Positions 17,352 to 26,411 of a DNA stretch of 37,481 nt are shown piece by piece. The DNA is taken from the NCBI GenBank assembly GCA_038320345.1, contig JBBQED010000027.1:1-37481 (forward strand), written 5' to 3'. Every line of letters starts with the position of its first letter. Positions within the stretch are counted from its first letter, which is position 1. The translations under genes and the position numbers were made by a program. The notes below the pieces were generated by a model. It saw only the letters and a program-made list of their open reading frames with translations. It had not been told where the DNA came from and did no database searches. The stretch comes from JBBQED01 sp038320345. Lineage in GTDB: Bacteria > Bacteroidota > Bacteroidia > AKYH767-A > OLB10.

Positions 17352-18497
17352 TCAGGCTGCTAAGCTCGACGATTTTGTGAATTCCAAGTAAATATGCTCG
17401 TTTTGTTCGACCATCATCTTCAAATCAAATCGCTGGTGAATAGTCTGATAAGCTGCTTCACCTAAATCGATTCTTTGTTGCTTGTTGAGATGTAACTTTA
17501 CTATAGCTGCTGCTAATGCTTTGTGATCTTGACATGGCACCAGAATTCCATTCTGATTATTGGTGATGGCTTCTTTGCTTCCATCAACTGGTGTAGCAAT
17601 CACAGCTTTCTTCATAGCCATTGCCTCCAACATTCCTATTGGTAAACCTTCCCATAAAGAGGGTAATGTATAAATGTCAAAGGCATTAAGTACTTCTGGA
17701 ACATCTTGACGAAACTTATGAAATTTAATCATGTTTGTCACTCCAAGATCTGCTGCAAGTTTTATGGTGGCTTTTTTTAAATCTCCATCACCGATAAAAA
17801 GGAATTGAATATCTTTTGTGGTTTTTGCAACTTCAGCAATCGCTCTAACAAGTGTGAACGGATCTTTTTGGGTGGTCATTCTAACTAAGAATCCAACTAC
17901 AGTCTTTCCGTTTTCAATTTCTAATTCACTTCTCAGATCAGGCATTGATTTGTTGGGATTAAAGCGATTTAAATCTATGCCATAATTCACAACTCTGCTA
18001 CGTTTCATATTGAAGCGATGCAAACCATCATTTTGATTCGATTGAGAAACACTAATTGTTAAATCAACATGATCTGTTAAGAATTTTTCAGATAGCTCAC
18101 GGATATGCCTTACAGGAAATTTCTGATCCTGATGAAATGACCAGCCATGTACGGTATATATTACCGGAATTCCCAAAGAATTTGCAGGAAAAATAGTATT
18201 ACTTAGTGCTCTGGTACCATGTGCATGTAGAATATTGATTTCTTCATTCAGCATGATTTTTTTTACTTCTTTGTAGGTCGCGATGTTAAATGGACGAAGT
18301 GTTTCAACAACATAAGTTTTAATTCCCTGTTGTTTTAATTTTTCTACCATTGGACCATCAGTAAATGAAAGCACTACAGGCTCGAATCTTGTTTTATCCA
18401 GATTCGTTACCAAATCTAATACGTGAGATTCACCACCACCAATTTGCCCTTGGCGAATTGTTTGTAGGATTTTTATTCTATTGTTGGAAGTAATCAT
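17352..18497 (-). CDS. GT-B (GT4-like) glycosyltransferase
   Basis: This 381-residue GT4-type enzyme has an N-terminal acceptor-domain glycine loop (GQIGGGESH) and a C-terminal donor domain with VVGFLVRMTTQKDP, FLFIGDGDL and EGLPIGMLEAMAM (the E(x7)E pattern). It is expected to add one sugar to the lipid-linked repeat unit on the cytoplasmic face of the membrane. The ATG lies 7 bp after the GT2 stop. Its specificity is unknown. Confidence 0.93.
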   Translation of the reverse strand: MITSNNRIKILQTIRQGQIGGGESHVLDLVTNLDKTRFEPVVLSFTDGPMVEKLKQQGIKTYVVETLRPFNIATYKEVKKIMLNEEINILHAHGTRALSNTIFPANSLGIPVIYTVHGWSFHQDQKFPVRHIRELSEKFLTDHVDLTISVSQSNQNDGLHRFNMKRSRVVNYGIDLNRFNPNKSMPDLRSELEIENGKTVVGFLVRMTTQKDPFTLVRAIAEVAKTTKDIQFLFIGDGDLKKATIKLAADLGVTNMIKFHKFRQDVPEVLNAFDIYTLPSLWEGLPIGMLEAMAMKKAVIATPVDGSKEAITNNQNGILVPCQDHKALAAAIVKLHLNKQQRIDLGEAAYQTIHQRFDLKMMVEQNEHIYLEFTKSSSLAA

Positions 18498-18504
18498 GCT
18501 TTAT

Positions 18505-19692
18505 TTATACTGCTTTATTTTCGAAATGTGGACTATGTGGAGTATGTATGAATTTTTTATTAGCTCCTTTCATACGTGTCATAGCAATGAACATTACAAC
18601 GAAGGTTTTTGGTAATACCAGTAGTGCATTTAACGTTTCTTTTCTGTAATACTCCTTTGGTATTGCGATTAAGAATGCTAAATAGTAAAGTATAGTGATC
18701 AATAACCAAGATTTAAAGCCAACGATAAACAGATCTGGAGTAAATGCCGTAATGACACTAATCAAGAATAGAAACCCCATCAACAATACTTTAGGTACAA
18801 TAGCATAATGCATGACTTTATTCGCATAATCTATCCTGCCGGTTAGCAGACATCCAAGTGCTTTTAGCCAATATTTTTTTAGATAAACCATCTGAGCAGA
18901 GATCCATCGGGTACGTTGATTGGCAAAAACTTCAGATTGTTGTACCTTTTCATCTAATACGATGGCATCTTCTAAATAAGAAATCTTATGATTGTCATCA
19001 ATTAATTTAAGTTCTAATTCTTTGTCAAAACCTCCAACTGCTTTTATCTCCGACATTACTTGCTTCAGATAGAGATATGAAAATGCCATTCCTGATCCAA
19101 TGATGGAGGAAGATAAACCCATAGCGATTTGTCCTTTTCGCATAATGTGATTATTAACCTCCTCACTGATAGCATCGATGATTGCGAATTTGGTGTTTCT
19201 ATTTTTTGCAGTACGATGTCCTTGGATGGCATAACAACCCGATACAAATGCAGCATTTACCTTATCTAGAAAATCAGGTCTCATGATATTGTCGGCATCT
19301 AATACCACCGCTATATCATATTGATTTTTAATTATCTTAAATGCTTCATTCAAAGCCTTTGATTTTGTACTAATATCAAAAGAGACTTCTATTACTTGAA
19401 TCGGTAGGTTTTTTAGCTCGGTAAGTGTTTCTTTTTGCAGAGAGTCGGCGATTACAATTACATCATATAGATGAGAAGGGTATTTTTGAAACAAGGCATT
19501 CTTTGCAGTTTGAAGGATGACTGCATCTTCTTTATAAGATGGCATCATTACTGCAATTTTTTTATACTGATCATTATTACTGTATTCCTTGTTTTTGTAA
19601 AAATGTCCAGCAATAGAAAATATGAATTGATACAACACAGAAGCTGAAGCAATCACAAACAGAGACAAAATAACGAAGTTGATCAGTAACAT
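18505..19692 (-). CDS. Membrane family 2 glycosyltransferase
   Basis: This 395-residue GT2 enzyme has an N-terminal membrane segment (about 1-28), the cytosolic domain start VMMPSYKEDA, the DxD in VLDADN, a YLEDAIVLDE acid segment, NQRTRW (a QxxRW-like box) and hydrophobic segments from about 290 to 370. This layout is typical of processive or membrane-bound GT2 enzymes. Whether it adds one sugar or many cannot be told; within a Wzx/Wzy operon single addition is more likely. It is 6 bp downstream of the second GT2 gene. Confidence 0.92.
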   Translation of the reverse strand: MLLINFVILSLFVIASASVLYQFIFSIAGHFYKNKEYSNNDQYKKIAVMMPSYKEDAVILQTAKNALFQKYPSHLYDVIVIADSLQKETLTELKNLPIQVIEVSFDISTKSKALNEAFKIIKNQYDIAVVLDADNIMRPDFLDKVNAAFVSGCYAIQGHRTAKNRNTKFAIIDAISEEVNNHIMRKGQIAMGLSSSIIGSGMAFSYLYLKQVMSEIKAVGGFDKELELKLIDDNHKISYLEDAIVLDEKVQQSEVFANQRTRWISAQMVYLKKYWLKALGCLLTGRIDYANKVMHYAIVPKVLLMGFLFLISVITAFTPDLFIVGFKSWLLITILYYLAFLIAIPKEYYRKETLNALLVLPKTFVVMFIAMTRMKGANKKFIHTPHSPHFENKAV

Positions 19693-19698
19693 AGTTAA

Positions 19699-20619
19699 TC
19701 AGGATAAGAACTCATTTTGATGGATGTTATGGTGGGTAAGATTCCAAAGAATCCCTTTATAAAATGCTCTTAACATATCGATCTTACCCTTAAGTAGATA
19801 CATAAACGTGTTTTTCGGAACAGCAATGAAGGTCAAGAAAAGTAGGGAAATCATTAAAGTGATTCCATTCACATTTCTTCTTTGGTATAGAATCCTGTTG
19901 CGTGTGAGGTAGTATGTTTTAAGCGTACTTCCTTTCCCGGTAGCCATGGATTCTTTGTGATAGATGCATGAATGAGCTTCATACCAAATTGAATATCCTG
20001 CTCTTTTGATCCGTTCACTGTAATCCATTTCTTCGTAATACAAGAAGTATAGATCTGCCATCATTCCTATTTCCTGCACTACTTTTTTAGAGATCATCAT
20101 GGCTGCTCCATGGGCTCTGCTTGTAGGCATCGAGCGATTAAATTTTTCATCATCCTTCATGCCAAAGCCAATAGCAGTTCCTCTTCCCGTATACGGATTG
20201 ATGGGATTGAATCCTGCAAATTGTAAAGTGCCAGGTGTATGATGAAAGATGATTTTCGGTGATGCGGCACCGATAGTGGGGTCGCACTCCATTCGGCTCA
20301 CAAGTGGCTCTAAAAAATCTGAAGATACTTCTGTGTCATTATTCAACATCAAGAAATATTTTCCTTGGGCGACTTTAAAACCTAAATTATTTCCTCCTGC
20401 AAAGCCTAAATTTTCTTTGGATTCGATAAATGTAATCCACGGATACTTTTCTTTAATAGAGCTAGGATTTTCCTTGGATGCGTTATCTACAATAATGACT
20501 TCAATGTTTGGATAGGTGATCTTGGTTAGTGATTCTAGCATAGCGCATGTCACTTCCGCACCATTGTAGTTAATGCTGATAATGGAAACTAAAGGAAAAT
20601 TAGGTTGCGACGCTTTCAT
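19699..20619 (-). CDS. Family 2 glycosyltransferase, rhamnosyltransferase-like
   Basis: This 306-residue GT2 enzyme has VSIISINYNGAEVT, VDNASKEN, NLGFAGGNNLGF, LNNDTEV (the metal site) and EEMDYSERIKRAGY (catalytic acids). These motifs are those of the WcaE/RfbF group, which includes rhamnosyltransferases, but the sugar is not proven. A hydrophobic C-terminal stretch (about 255-285) may anchor it to the membrane. Its ATG lies inside the last 20 bases of the polymerase gene, so translation is coupled. Confidence 0.93.
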   Translation of the reverse strand: MKASQPNFPLVSIISINYNGAEVTCAMLESLTKITYPNIEVIIVDNASKENPSSIKEKYPWITFIESKENLGFAGGNNLGFKVAQGKYFLMLNNDTEVSSDFLEPLVSRMECDPTIGAASPKIIFHHTPGTLQFAGFNPINPYTGRGTAIGFGMKDDEKFNRSMPTSRAHGAAMMISKKVVQEIGMMADLYFLYYEEMDYSERIKRAGYSIWYEAHSCIYHKESMATGKGSTLKTYYLTRNRILYQRRNVNGITLMISLLFLTFIAVPKNTFMYLLKGKIDMLRAFYKGILWNLTHHNIHQNEFLS

Positions 20620-22060
20620 CTGTCTTATTTAACGTGCGTTGCGTCTCAAAGTTTCCTGCTAGAAAAATATATACCATCGAAAGATACATGACCGATCCGG
20701 TAGGAAATTGTCCAAAAATCTGGTTGCCATAACTCGCAAAACATACTCCAAAAATTCCGCAATACAATGCCGCCATCTTAAATTTTAGCTCTGGGTCCTT
20801 GAGCTTAAACAAGTAGAGAAATCTATTGATCAGAATAAATAATATCATTCCAAGGTAGATAAGTAATCCAACGACTCCACTTTCGGCCCAGATTTTAACA
20901 TACCAGCTATCTAGTGGAGTGTTCGCTAAGAAAGTCCCTGGGCTAAATCGTTGTCCCCATGATCCTGCAGATCCAATTCCTCCTCCTAATGGGCGGGAGG
21001 AAAGGTATGTCTTCAATTTAGCTTGATTCTCTAACCTTGCTTGCAGTGATGCATCATTAGGGTCTAATGCAGTTCTCATCCTTCGGATCTGATCATTATT
21101 TTGCCCAATGCTTGTGAATTTTAGAATCCCAATAAATAGAATGCCAGCAAGTATTCCAGGTACTAATATTTTAGTTTTATTACTTAAGAGCAGATAACTG
21201 CCAAATCCTGTAATCACAACAAACAATGCACCTCTGGTTCCAGAAATCATCATCCCATAAAAACTAAGTAGAAATACAATACTATAAAATATTTTTTTTC
21301 TTCTACTAACTGGACCTAACGCCATAATACCTGCAATTACTGCAGCATGTCCTTGTGCAGCTCCAAACTGTCCGGCATCAGAATAGAAAGAGAAGACACG
21401 TAGTTTTCCAAACAACAAATGCGTGATTTTAGCTCCGCTCTCCATCCAACGATTTTCGGCTGCATCTAATCCAAAATACAATTGCCGCATTCCCCAGAAT
21501 GTAGCAATAACGGAAAGTGTTAACCAAATTCTGATAAAAGTATCACAATCTTTTTCTTTGTATAATAAGATAAATGTTAAGGGTACTGTAGCAATGAAAT
21601 AAAGAGAAACACCTCGAACAGCATAAAACCATGCTTCAAAACTTCTTGCTTCGGGATTAAATATTTGTAGTACTGTATACGCAAACCAGATCAACACCGA
21701 AATCGTTAATCCATTCCAAACTTTAGGCGATAATTCATCTTTTTTTACGCGGAACATTACTCCCAGCGCCGTGATCAATAAAATGATATCAACCCCTAAT
21801 CCAAACGGTCCATCAATATAACGCGTAATTCCGTTGGCCAGAAAACTAAATATTAACATCGCCCATAAACCAAATTTCGGTTTGGCGAGTATCAAACTCA
21901 CAAAGGCAATTCCGAAGGGAAGCGAGGCGAATACGATTGTTGTAAGTATCCCACCTTTGTAAAAAGCATACCCCAGTAATCCCGCTAATATAAGCAGTAC
22001 GATGCTGAGATAAATATCCCGTATCAGCGATGCCGTGTGATTACGATGATGGAGTTCCAA
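20600..22060 (-). CDS. O-antigen ligase/polymerase-like membrane protein (Wzy type)
   Basis: This 486-residue protein has about twelve hydrophobic segments and a large periplasmic loop near 320-380 (RMRTALDPND, then RPLGGGIGSAGSWGQRFSPG) of the O-antigen ligase/polymerase (Wzy_C) type. In a locus with a Wzx-like flippase and a Wzc-like co-polymerase it most likely polymerises lipid-linked repeat units in the periplasm; ligation cannot be excluded. The frame opens at TTG (22060-22058). No ATG occurs upstream before an in-frame stop, and the first internal ATG would remove the first membrane segments. A TTG start overlapping the flippase gene by 20 nt is therefore the best model. Confidence 0.9.
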   Translation of the reverse strand: MELHHRNHTASLIRDIYLSIVLLILAGLLGYAFYKGGILTTIVFASLPFGIAFVSLILAKPKFGLWAMLIFSFLANGITRYIDGPFGLGVDIILLITALGVMFRVKKDELSPKVWNGLTISVLIWFAYTVLQIFNPEARSFEAWFYAVRGVSLYFIATVPLTFILLYKEKDCDTFIRIWLTLSVIATFWGMRQLYFGLDAAENRWMESGAKITHLLFGKLRVFSFYSDAGQFGAAQGHAAVIAGIMALGPVSRRKKIFYSIVFLLSFYGMMISGTRGALFVVITGFGSYLLLSNKTKILVPGILAGILFIGILKFTSIGQNNDQIRRMRTALDPNDASLQARLENQAKLKTYLSSRPLGGGIGSAGSWGQRFSPGTFLANTPLDSWYVKIWAESGVVGLLIYLGMILFILINRFLYLFKLKDPELKFKMAALYCGIFGVCFASYGNQIFGQFPTGSVMYLSMVYIFLAGNFETQRTLNKTDESVAT

Positions 22061-23396
22061 TTTTGAAAGATTTAAATCGCTCCGTCACTGGTTCAAGGAT
22101 ATGGATCGTTGATTTTATTCCAATAATTAATGTAGTGCGGATACTTTGATTCAGATATTTTTTCAGGAAGTAATTTCCGAAAATAACTCCGGTAATAAAT
22201 GTTAATATGGAAACTGCTGCAACTCCCATTGTGCTTTTTGTAAAGTGAATAGCAATCAAATCCCCTGAAACATTTACTACTAACATTAAAATTACCTTAA
22301 TAAAATTCAAATAAGGTTTTCCGATGATGTCTAATGTGATACCAGAGAATCGATCGAGTGGTAAGAAAGCTGCATATACTGCAAGTACTCTGAGTATATT
22401 TGCTGACTCCGCATATTGAGCGCCTCCTAACAATATAACAAGCGTGTCGGCAAAAATAAAACATGCTATTACTACTGGTAATAAAATGATGCTGAGTAAT
22501 CCTGTATATTTATAATACATTTCCCTCAATTGTAATTTGTGCTCTGGTGCTGAATACTTCGACATCTCCGGCATAGCAGTAGACACGAAACTTCTTAAGA
22601 GGATCTCAATTACTTCAATTAATTTTAATGGGATAGCATAAATGGCGACATCCCTCGTTGTCAAGAGAAATCCAATGAGAATAGTGTCCGAACTTCGAAG
22701 GAGATTGGATCCCATGAGAGTCCCCATGCTGAATTTTCCGAAATTAAAAAGCTCCAACATTTTAGATTTTGTAGCATACCGCATCGTATGGATCATTGAC
22801 CATCCTGCCCACATGGAAATAGCTGATGGTAATAATCCAGAAACGACAAAACTAAAAAGTACATATTCCAGTTTGTTGTAATTGAATATTAAACCAATCA
22901 GAACACAAGTCATGAAACTAAGCTGGTTCAATAATCGGATGTATAGAACTTTGTCGAATTGTGATTTAGATTGTAATAGCCAGGCTGCATAGTTAAATGG
23001 TAATGTGGTGATGGCTGCAATCCAGTACCATTCTAAAAATAATTTGAATCCTGGATTGCTAATGTGTTTTCCAAATAAAAAGAAAGAACCTAAAGTAACA
23101 ACAGTTAGTATTAGCGTTGTGATCATGGATATCATCCATCCTGAACCCGATACTTCTTTGAATTTCTCATCATCAGAAGAGGCTGCAAAACGGATCAAAG
23201 AAGTGTGAATGATTCCTGCTCTGAGTAGATCTGCAAGAATGTAACCAGTCATGAACATGAACCAAGCTCCCATATCATCTTTAAGTAACAAACGTGCGAC
23301 CAAAGCAATACTCAAAAATCCTAAAACAGCATTAGTGAGGTTTCCTGCTAAGGATAGCGTATGTCTATTACTTAAAACTGATATTATTTTCTTCAC
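22041..23396 (-). CDS. Oligosaccharide flippase-like membrane protein (Wzx type)
   Basis: This 451-residue protein has repeated hydrophobic segments across its length, of the polysaccharide-transport MATE/MOP family, with an N-terminus NLTNAVLGFLSIALVARLL. It would flip the undecaprenyl-linked repeat unit across the inner membrane. The frame starts at GTG (23396-23394), 11 bp after the co-polymerase stop. Its end overlaps the polymerase start, as expected for coupled translation of flippase and polymerase. Confidence 0.92.
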   Translation of the reverse strand: MKKIISVLSNRHTLSLAGNLTNAVLGFLSIALVARLLLKDDMGAWFMFMTGYILADLLRAGIIHTSLIRFAASSDDEKFKEVSGSGWMISMITTLILTVVTLGSFFLFGKHISNPGFKLFLEWYWIAAITTLPFNYAAWLLQSKSQFDKVLYIRLLNQLSFMTCVLIGLIFNYNKLEYVLFSFVVSGLLPSAISMWAGWSMIHTMRYATKSKMLELFNFGKFSMGTLMGSNLLRSSDTILIGFLLTTRDVAIYAIPLKLIEVIEILLRSFVSTAMPEMSKYSAPEHKLQLREMYYKYTGLLSIILLPVVIACFIFADTLVILLGGAQYAESANILRVLAVYAAFLPLDRFSGITLDIIGKPYLNFIKVILMLVVNVSGDLIAIHFTKSTMGVAAVSILTFITGVIFGNYFLKKYLNQSIRTTLIIGIKSTIHILEPVTERFKSFKIGTPSS

Positions 23397-23407
23397 GTAT
23401 TTCCGAA

Positions 23408-25597
23408 TTAAACTCTTTTAAAATCAAATGTGACTATTCTCTTGATGATCTTTCTAGCAAATGTTCGGTGTTTAGGTATCTCACCAATGATACTTTCTAA
23501 TCGGTCGATTTCAACTTTATTCAGTACTATAAGCGTTTTGCTTTTTACAGATTTCGTGAAATGCGACAATACCCTTGAATCTGACTCCGACCAAACTCTG
23601 CTACTATCGAGAATGAATAAGTTGATGTCAGATGAAGACATGATTCCAGATGGTAAATTATAAGCAGAAAATTCTTCTAGTTCTACAATGATAATTTTGT
23701 ACGGATCTACTTTTATTTTCTGATGATTCAGCCACTCAGATAGAGTAGTAGCATGCTGAAATTCAGCATCGATCTGATAGGATATAGTCTTTACATTATT
23801 TTGACTATATTCTGCTTCCGTACCTGGGTTTAACCATAATATTTCACCGAAACGGATTGCAAGTTTCCCTGCAATTTTTTGTGTCAGTACTGTTTTTCCT
23901 TCTTTCTTTTTATTACTTCCTGTTAAAATGAAAATGGGCTGTTTGTTTTTTGGAACTTCAGTACTGATTATCTGATTCAACGTGCTGATTAGATGTGAAA
24001 GAATAGCATGATCTAATTCCGATTGATTGATATTTTTGTGAAGTGTGGAATAATCGGGGAATGCACTGAGAAATTGTAATCCTGTGAATTTTTCCGCTCT
24101 TCCAGGTGTTTGTACCGTCCTTCCTAATAAAGATTTCCCAATGATTGTTGCCAGTGTTAGAATGAAAACAGCCATGAACGACATCATTACCAATAAAATT
24201 CTTTTGGATGGTTGTGGCTTCAACGGTAAGTAGGGATAATCGGTAATGGTAAGGTTATTTGACATTTGTAAACTCTGCTGACGAAGACGTGCCATGTTAA
24301 GTCCATGTAATACGCTCAAGTACTCCTTCTCATTGATATCTACTTCTCTTTCTATTCGTTTAAGATTAGAACCAATTGGGGCAAAGTCAGTATATAACTG
24401 ATCAAATCCATTCAATCGTTGAGTGATAACATCCAGTTTTGCTTGATTTTCATCTACAGCCAAATAGTTAGTTAGCCACTCATTCAATAAACTGCTGCGA
24501 GGCAATCCTTCAGTGGTGTTATTGAGTTTGTATTGCTTCTCTACTTCTGAACGGATCTGTCGTTTTATGGTTTCCCCACTTTCTTTGAAGGTGGATAGTT
24601 TTTCAGCATCCTCATTGTAAAGTTCTGCATTCGCAATTTTGTAGTTTATATCCGCAAGCTGATCTCTATATTTTCCAATATTTTCATTGACTTCCAGCAG
24701 ACCTTTTTTCATGTCCATCTTGTACTCAATCTTCTTAAGAGCCGATTTGGAGGATTCCAACGACATCTCTTGTTTTTGCTTGTCCATGATGACATTCTCC
24801 TTGGACTCAGCAATAAATTTCGCTTGTTCGTTGTAGTTGATGATTTTATTATCAGAACTATAATCTCTCAATTTATCTTCTGACACCAGCAATCTTTTTG
24901 CGGCATCACTCAGTTGTTCTTCAAAGTACTTAACAACATTATTGGTTTCACTGCCTTTAATGCCTTTGTATCTTGCAATTACTACATCCACAATTTTTTG
25001 CAACGTTAATTGGCAAACAGCAGGATCATTACTTTTATAGGTAATATCAATCATGTCACTGCTTTGTTTTCTAGCAGCATTCATGTTAGAAGAAATTAAA
25101 TCGAAGCTATAAATTTCACCTGAGGAATTTAACAATTGTACAATTTCATTATTCGGATTTCCTCTTCTATAACTTTCAATTCTGAAGTATGTAAGTTCTG
25201 GAGATCCTTTAACGACTAACTTTTTCCGGAGTGAATCTGGAAGGAGTTCCTTTAAATGATCAAAACTCTCCTGAGAGAGCGTATTGTAACTTGATTTTTC
25301 GATTAATAAATGACTTGCAAGAAGTCTCATGGCTACTTCTTCAATAGTTTCTCTTGATTTGATGGTCGCCATTAGATTGTCAAAAGAATTGTTGACGGCG
25401 AAATAATCAATCCTGTCATCTTCTCCAGAGGTAATCCCATATCCACTCGCAATACCAGTATACACCTGAGTTGCCGAAACATATTCTTTCTTGGTATTTC
25501 TAGTCAACACAAAAACAACAAGTGCCGTTATGAGCGGCATTAGTATAAGTGCTTTCCAGTACTTAAGAATGAGTCGTATGAATTCTAGTAGGTTCAC
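23408..25597 (-). CDS. Wzc/GumC-like polysaccharide co-polymerase with degenerate kinase-like tail
   Basis: This 729-residue inner-membrane protein has a Wzz-type domain with TM1 at about 18-32, a periplasmic coiled-coil-rich part (about 220-440) and a proline-rich segment YPYLPLKPQPS (454-464) just before TM2 (about 466-488). Residues 550-710 resemble the BY-kinase domain, but the P-loop-like segment is TGSNKKKEGKT (559-569), where the Gly of GxxxxGK[ST] is replaced. The Asp-rich Walker A' and B segments read LWLNPG (587-592) and IIVELEEF (636-643), lacking the usual Asp residues. There is no C-terminal tyrosine cluster. It probably sets chain length and links to the exporter without autophosphorylation. 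It starts at GTG, overlapping the TolC-like stop by 4 nt. Confidence 0.9.
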   Translation of the reverse strand: MNLLEFIRLILKYWKALILMPLITALVVFVLTRNTKKEYVSATQVYTGIASGYGITSGEDDRIDYFAVNNSFDNLMATIKSRETIEEVAMRLLASHLLIEKSSYNTLSQESFDHLKELLPDSLRKKLVVKGSPELTYFRIESYRRGNPNNEIVQLLNSSGEIYSFDLISSNMNAARKQSSDMIDITYKSNDPAVCQLTLQKIVDVVIARYKGIKGSETNNVVKYFEEQLSDAAKRLLVSEDKLRDYSSDNKIINYNEQAKFIAESKENVIMDKQKQEMSLESSKSALKKIEYKMDMKKGLLEVNENIGKYRDQLADINYKIANAELYNEDAEKLSTFKESGETIKRQIRSEVEKQYKLNNTTEGLPRSSLLNEWLTNYLAVDENQAKLDVITQRLNGFDQLYTDFAPIGSNLKRIEREVDINEKEYLSVLHGLNMARLRQQSLQMSNNLTITDYPYLPLKPQPSKRILLVMMSFMAVFILTLATIIGKSLLGRTVQTPGRAEKFTGLQFLSAFPDYSTLHKNINQSELDHAILSHLISTLNQIISTEVPKNKQPIFILTGSNKKKEGKTVLTQKIAGKLAIRFGEILWLNPGTEAEYSQNNVKTISYQIDAEFQHATTLSEWLNHQKIKVDPYKIIIVELEEFSAYNLPSGIMSSSDINLFILDSSRVWSESDSRVLSHFTKSVKSKTLIVLNKVEIDRLESIIGEIPKHRTFARKIIKRIVTFDFKRV

Positions 25598-26409
25598 TTT
25601 TTTCTGGTGAGTGTGTCGAGTCTAGCTCCTAATAATTTTTCAAATTGAAGGTACCATGAATAGAAATCTCTCTTTGCAATTTCATAATCAGATTCTGATT
25701 TCGTAGCTATACTCATTACCGATGAATAGTCTGCAATAGTAATATCTCCTTGTTTGAATTGCTGAGTAGCCATATCCATTAACATTCTCGAGGTACTCCT
25801 TGAATTACTTGCAATCAGTAACATCTGGTGTGTCGAGAGCATATTATTGTATTCAAAGATGACTTGCCTCGACAAATCCAATTTTAATTTTTCTCCAGTT
25901 TCTTTTCGTACTTCTAATTCTTTTTGGAAGACATTGATCCTGGAAGTTCTTCCTGATAAAAGATATAATGGTAAGCTTACATTAAACCCCAAGCGGTACC
26001 CTGTAGTCTGACTTTGACTTTGAGCACCTACAGGTTCAAGGTTAGTATTATAGAGTAAGGTTTGATTTCCAAGATTCTGGTTAAAAGTGAGTGATACCCC
26101 ATTTTGCCATTCTCTTCTTCCTAGTTTTACTTGTTCTTCACCAGCTTGTACGAGTGATTGCTGACTTTTTATCTCTGGATTGTAATTAGTAGCTATTTCA
26201 ATCAAACTATCTACAGGAATAAGTTGTTCTTTAAGGTCTTTACTTAAGTCAAGCCTGATTCCTCCAATTTCTTCTGAATTTTTGTATTCTCTTAAATCAG
26301 GAACACTACTTAGTTCCTGCTGTGCATTAACTCCACTGTAAATTAGTAGGAGAATAATAATTAGAATATTAATTCTAGGATGAAATGTGTAAGATCTGCG
26401 TTTCATCAT
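25594..26409 (-). CDS. Half-length TolC-like outer-membrane protein
   Basis: This 271-residue protein has a signal peptide (about 1-29, ending VNAQ) and a TolC/OEP-type coiled-coil and beta-strand layout: IPVDSLIEIATNYNPEIKS, LGRREWQNGVSLTFNQ, YRLGFNVSLPLYLLSG, and the long helical stretch from about 155 to 260. Full TolC proteins have two such repeats and about 430 residues; here only one is present. It sits between the priming transferase (2 bp upstream) and the co-polymerase (4-nt overlap), the place where a Wza-like export lipoprotein is normally found. It is inferred to be the outer-membrane part of the export machine. A second in-frame ATG lies 3 bp inside the first. Confidence 0.85.
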   Translation of the reverse strand: MMKRRSYTFHPRINILIIILLLIYSGVNAQQELSSVPDLREYKNSEEIGGIRLDLSKDLKEQLIPVDSLIEIATNYNPEIKSQQSLVQAGEEQVKLGRREWQNGVSLTFNQNLGNQTLLYNTNLEPVGAQSQSQTTGYRLGFNVSLPLYLLSGRTSRINVFQKELEVRKETGEKLKLDLSRQVIFEYNNMLSTHQMLLIASNSRSTSRMLMDMATQQFKQGDITIADYSSVMSIATKSESDYEIAKRDFYSWYLQFEKLLGARLDTLTRKK

Positions 26410-26411
26410 GA

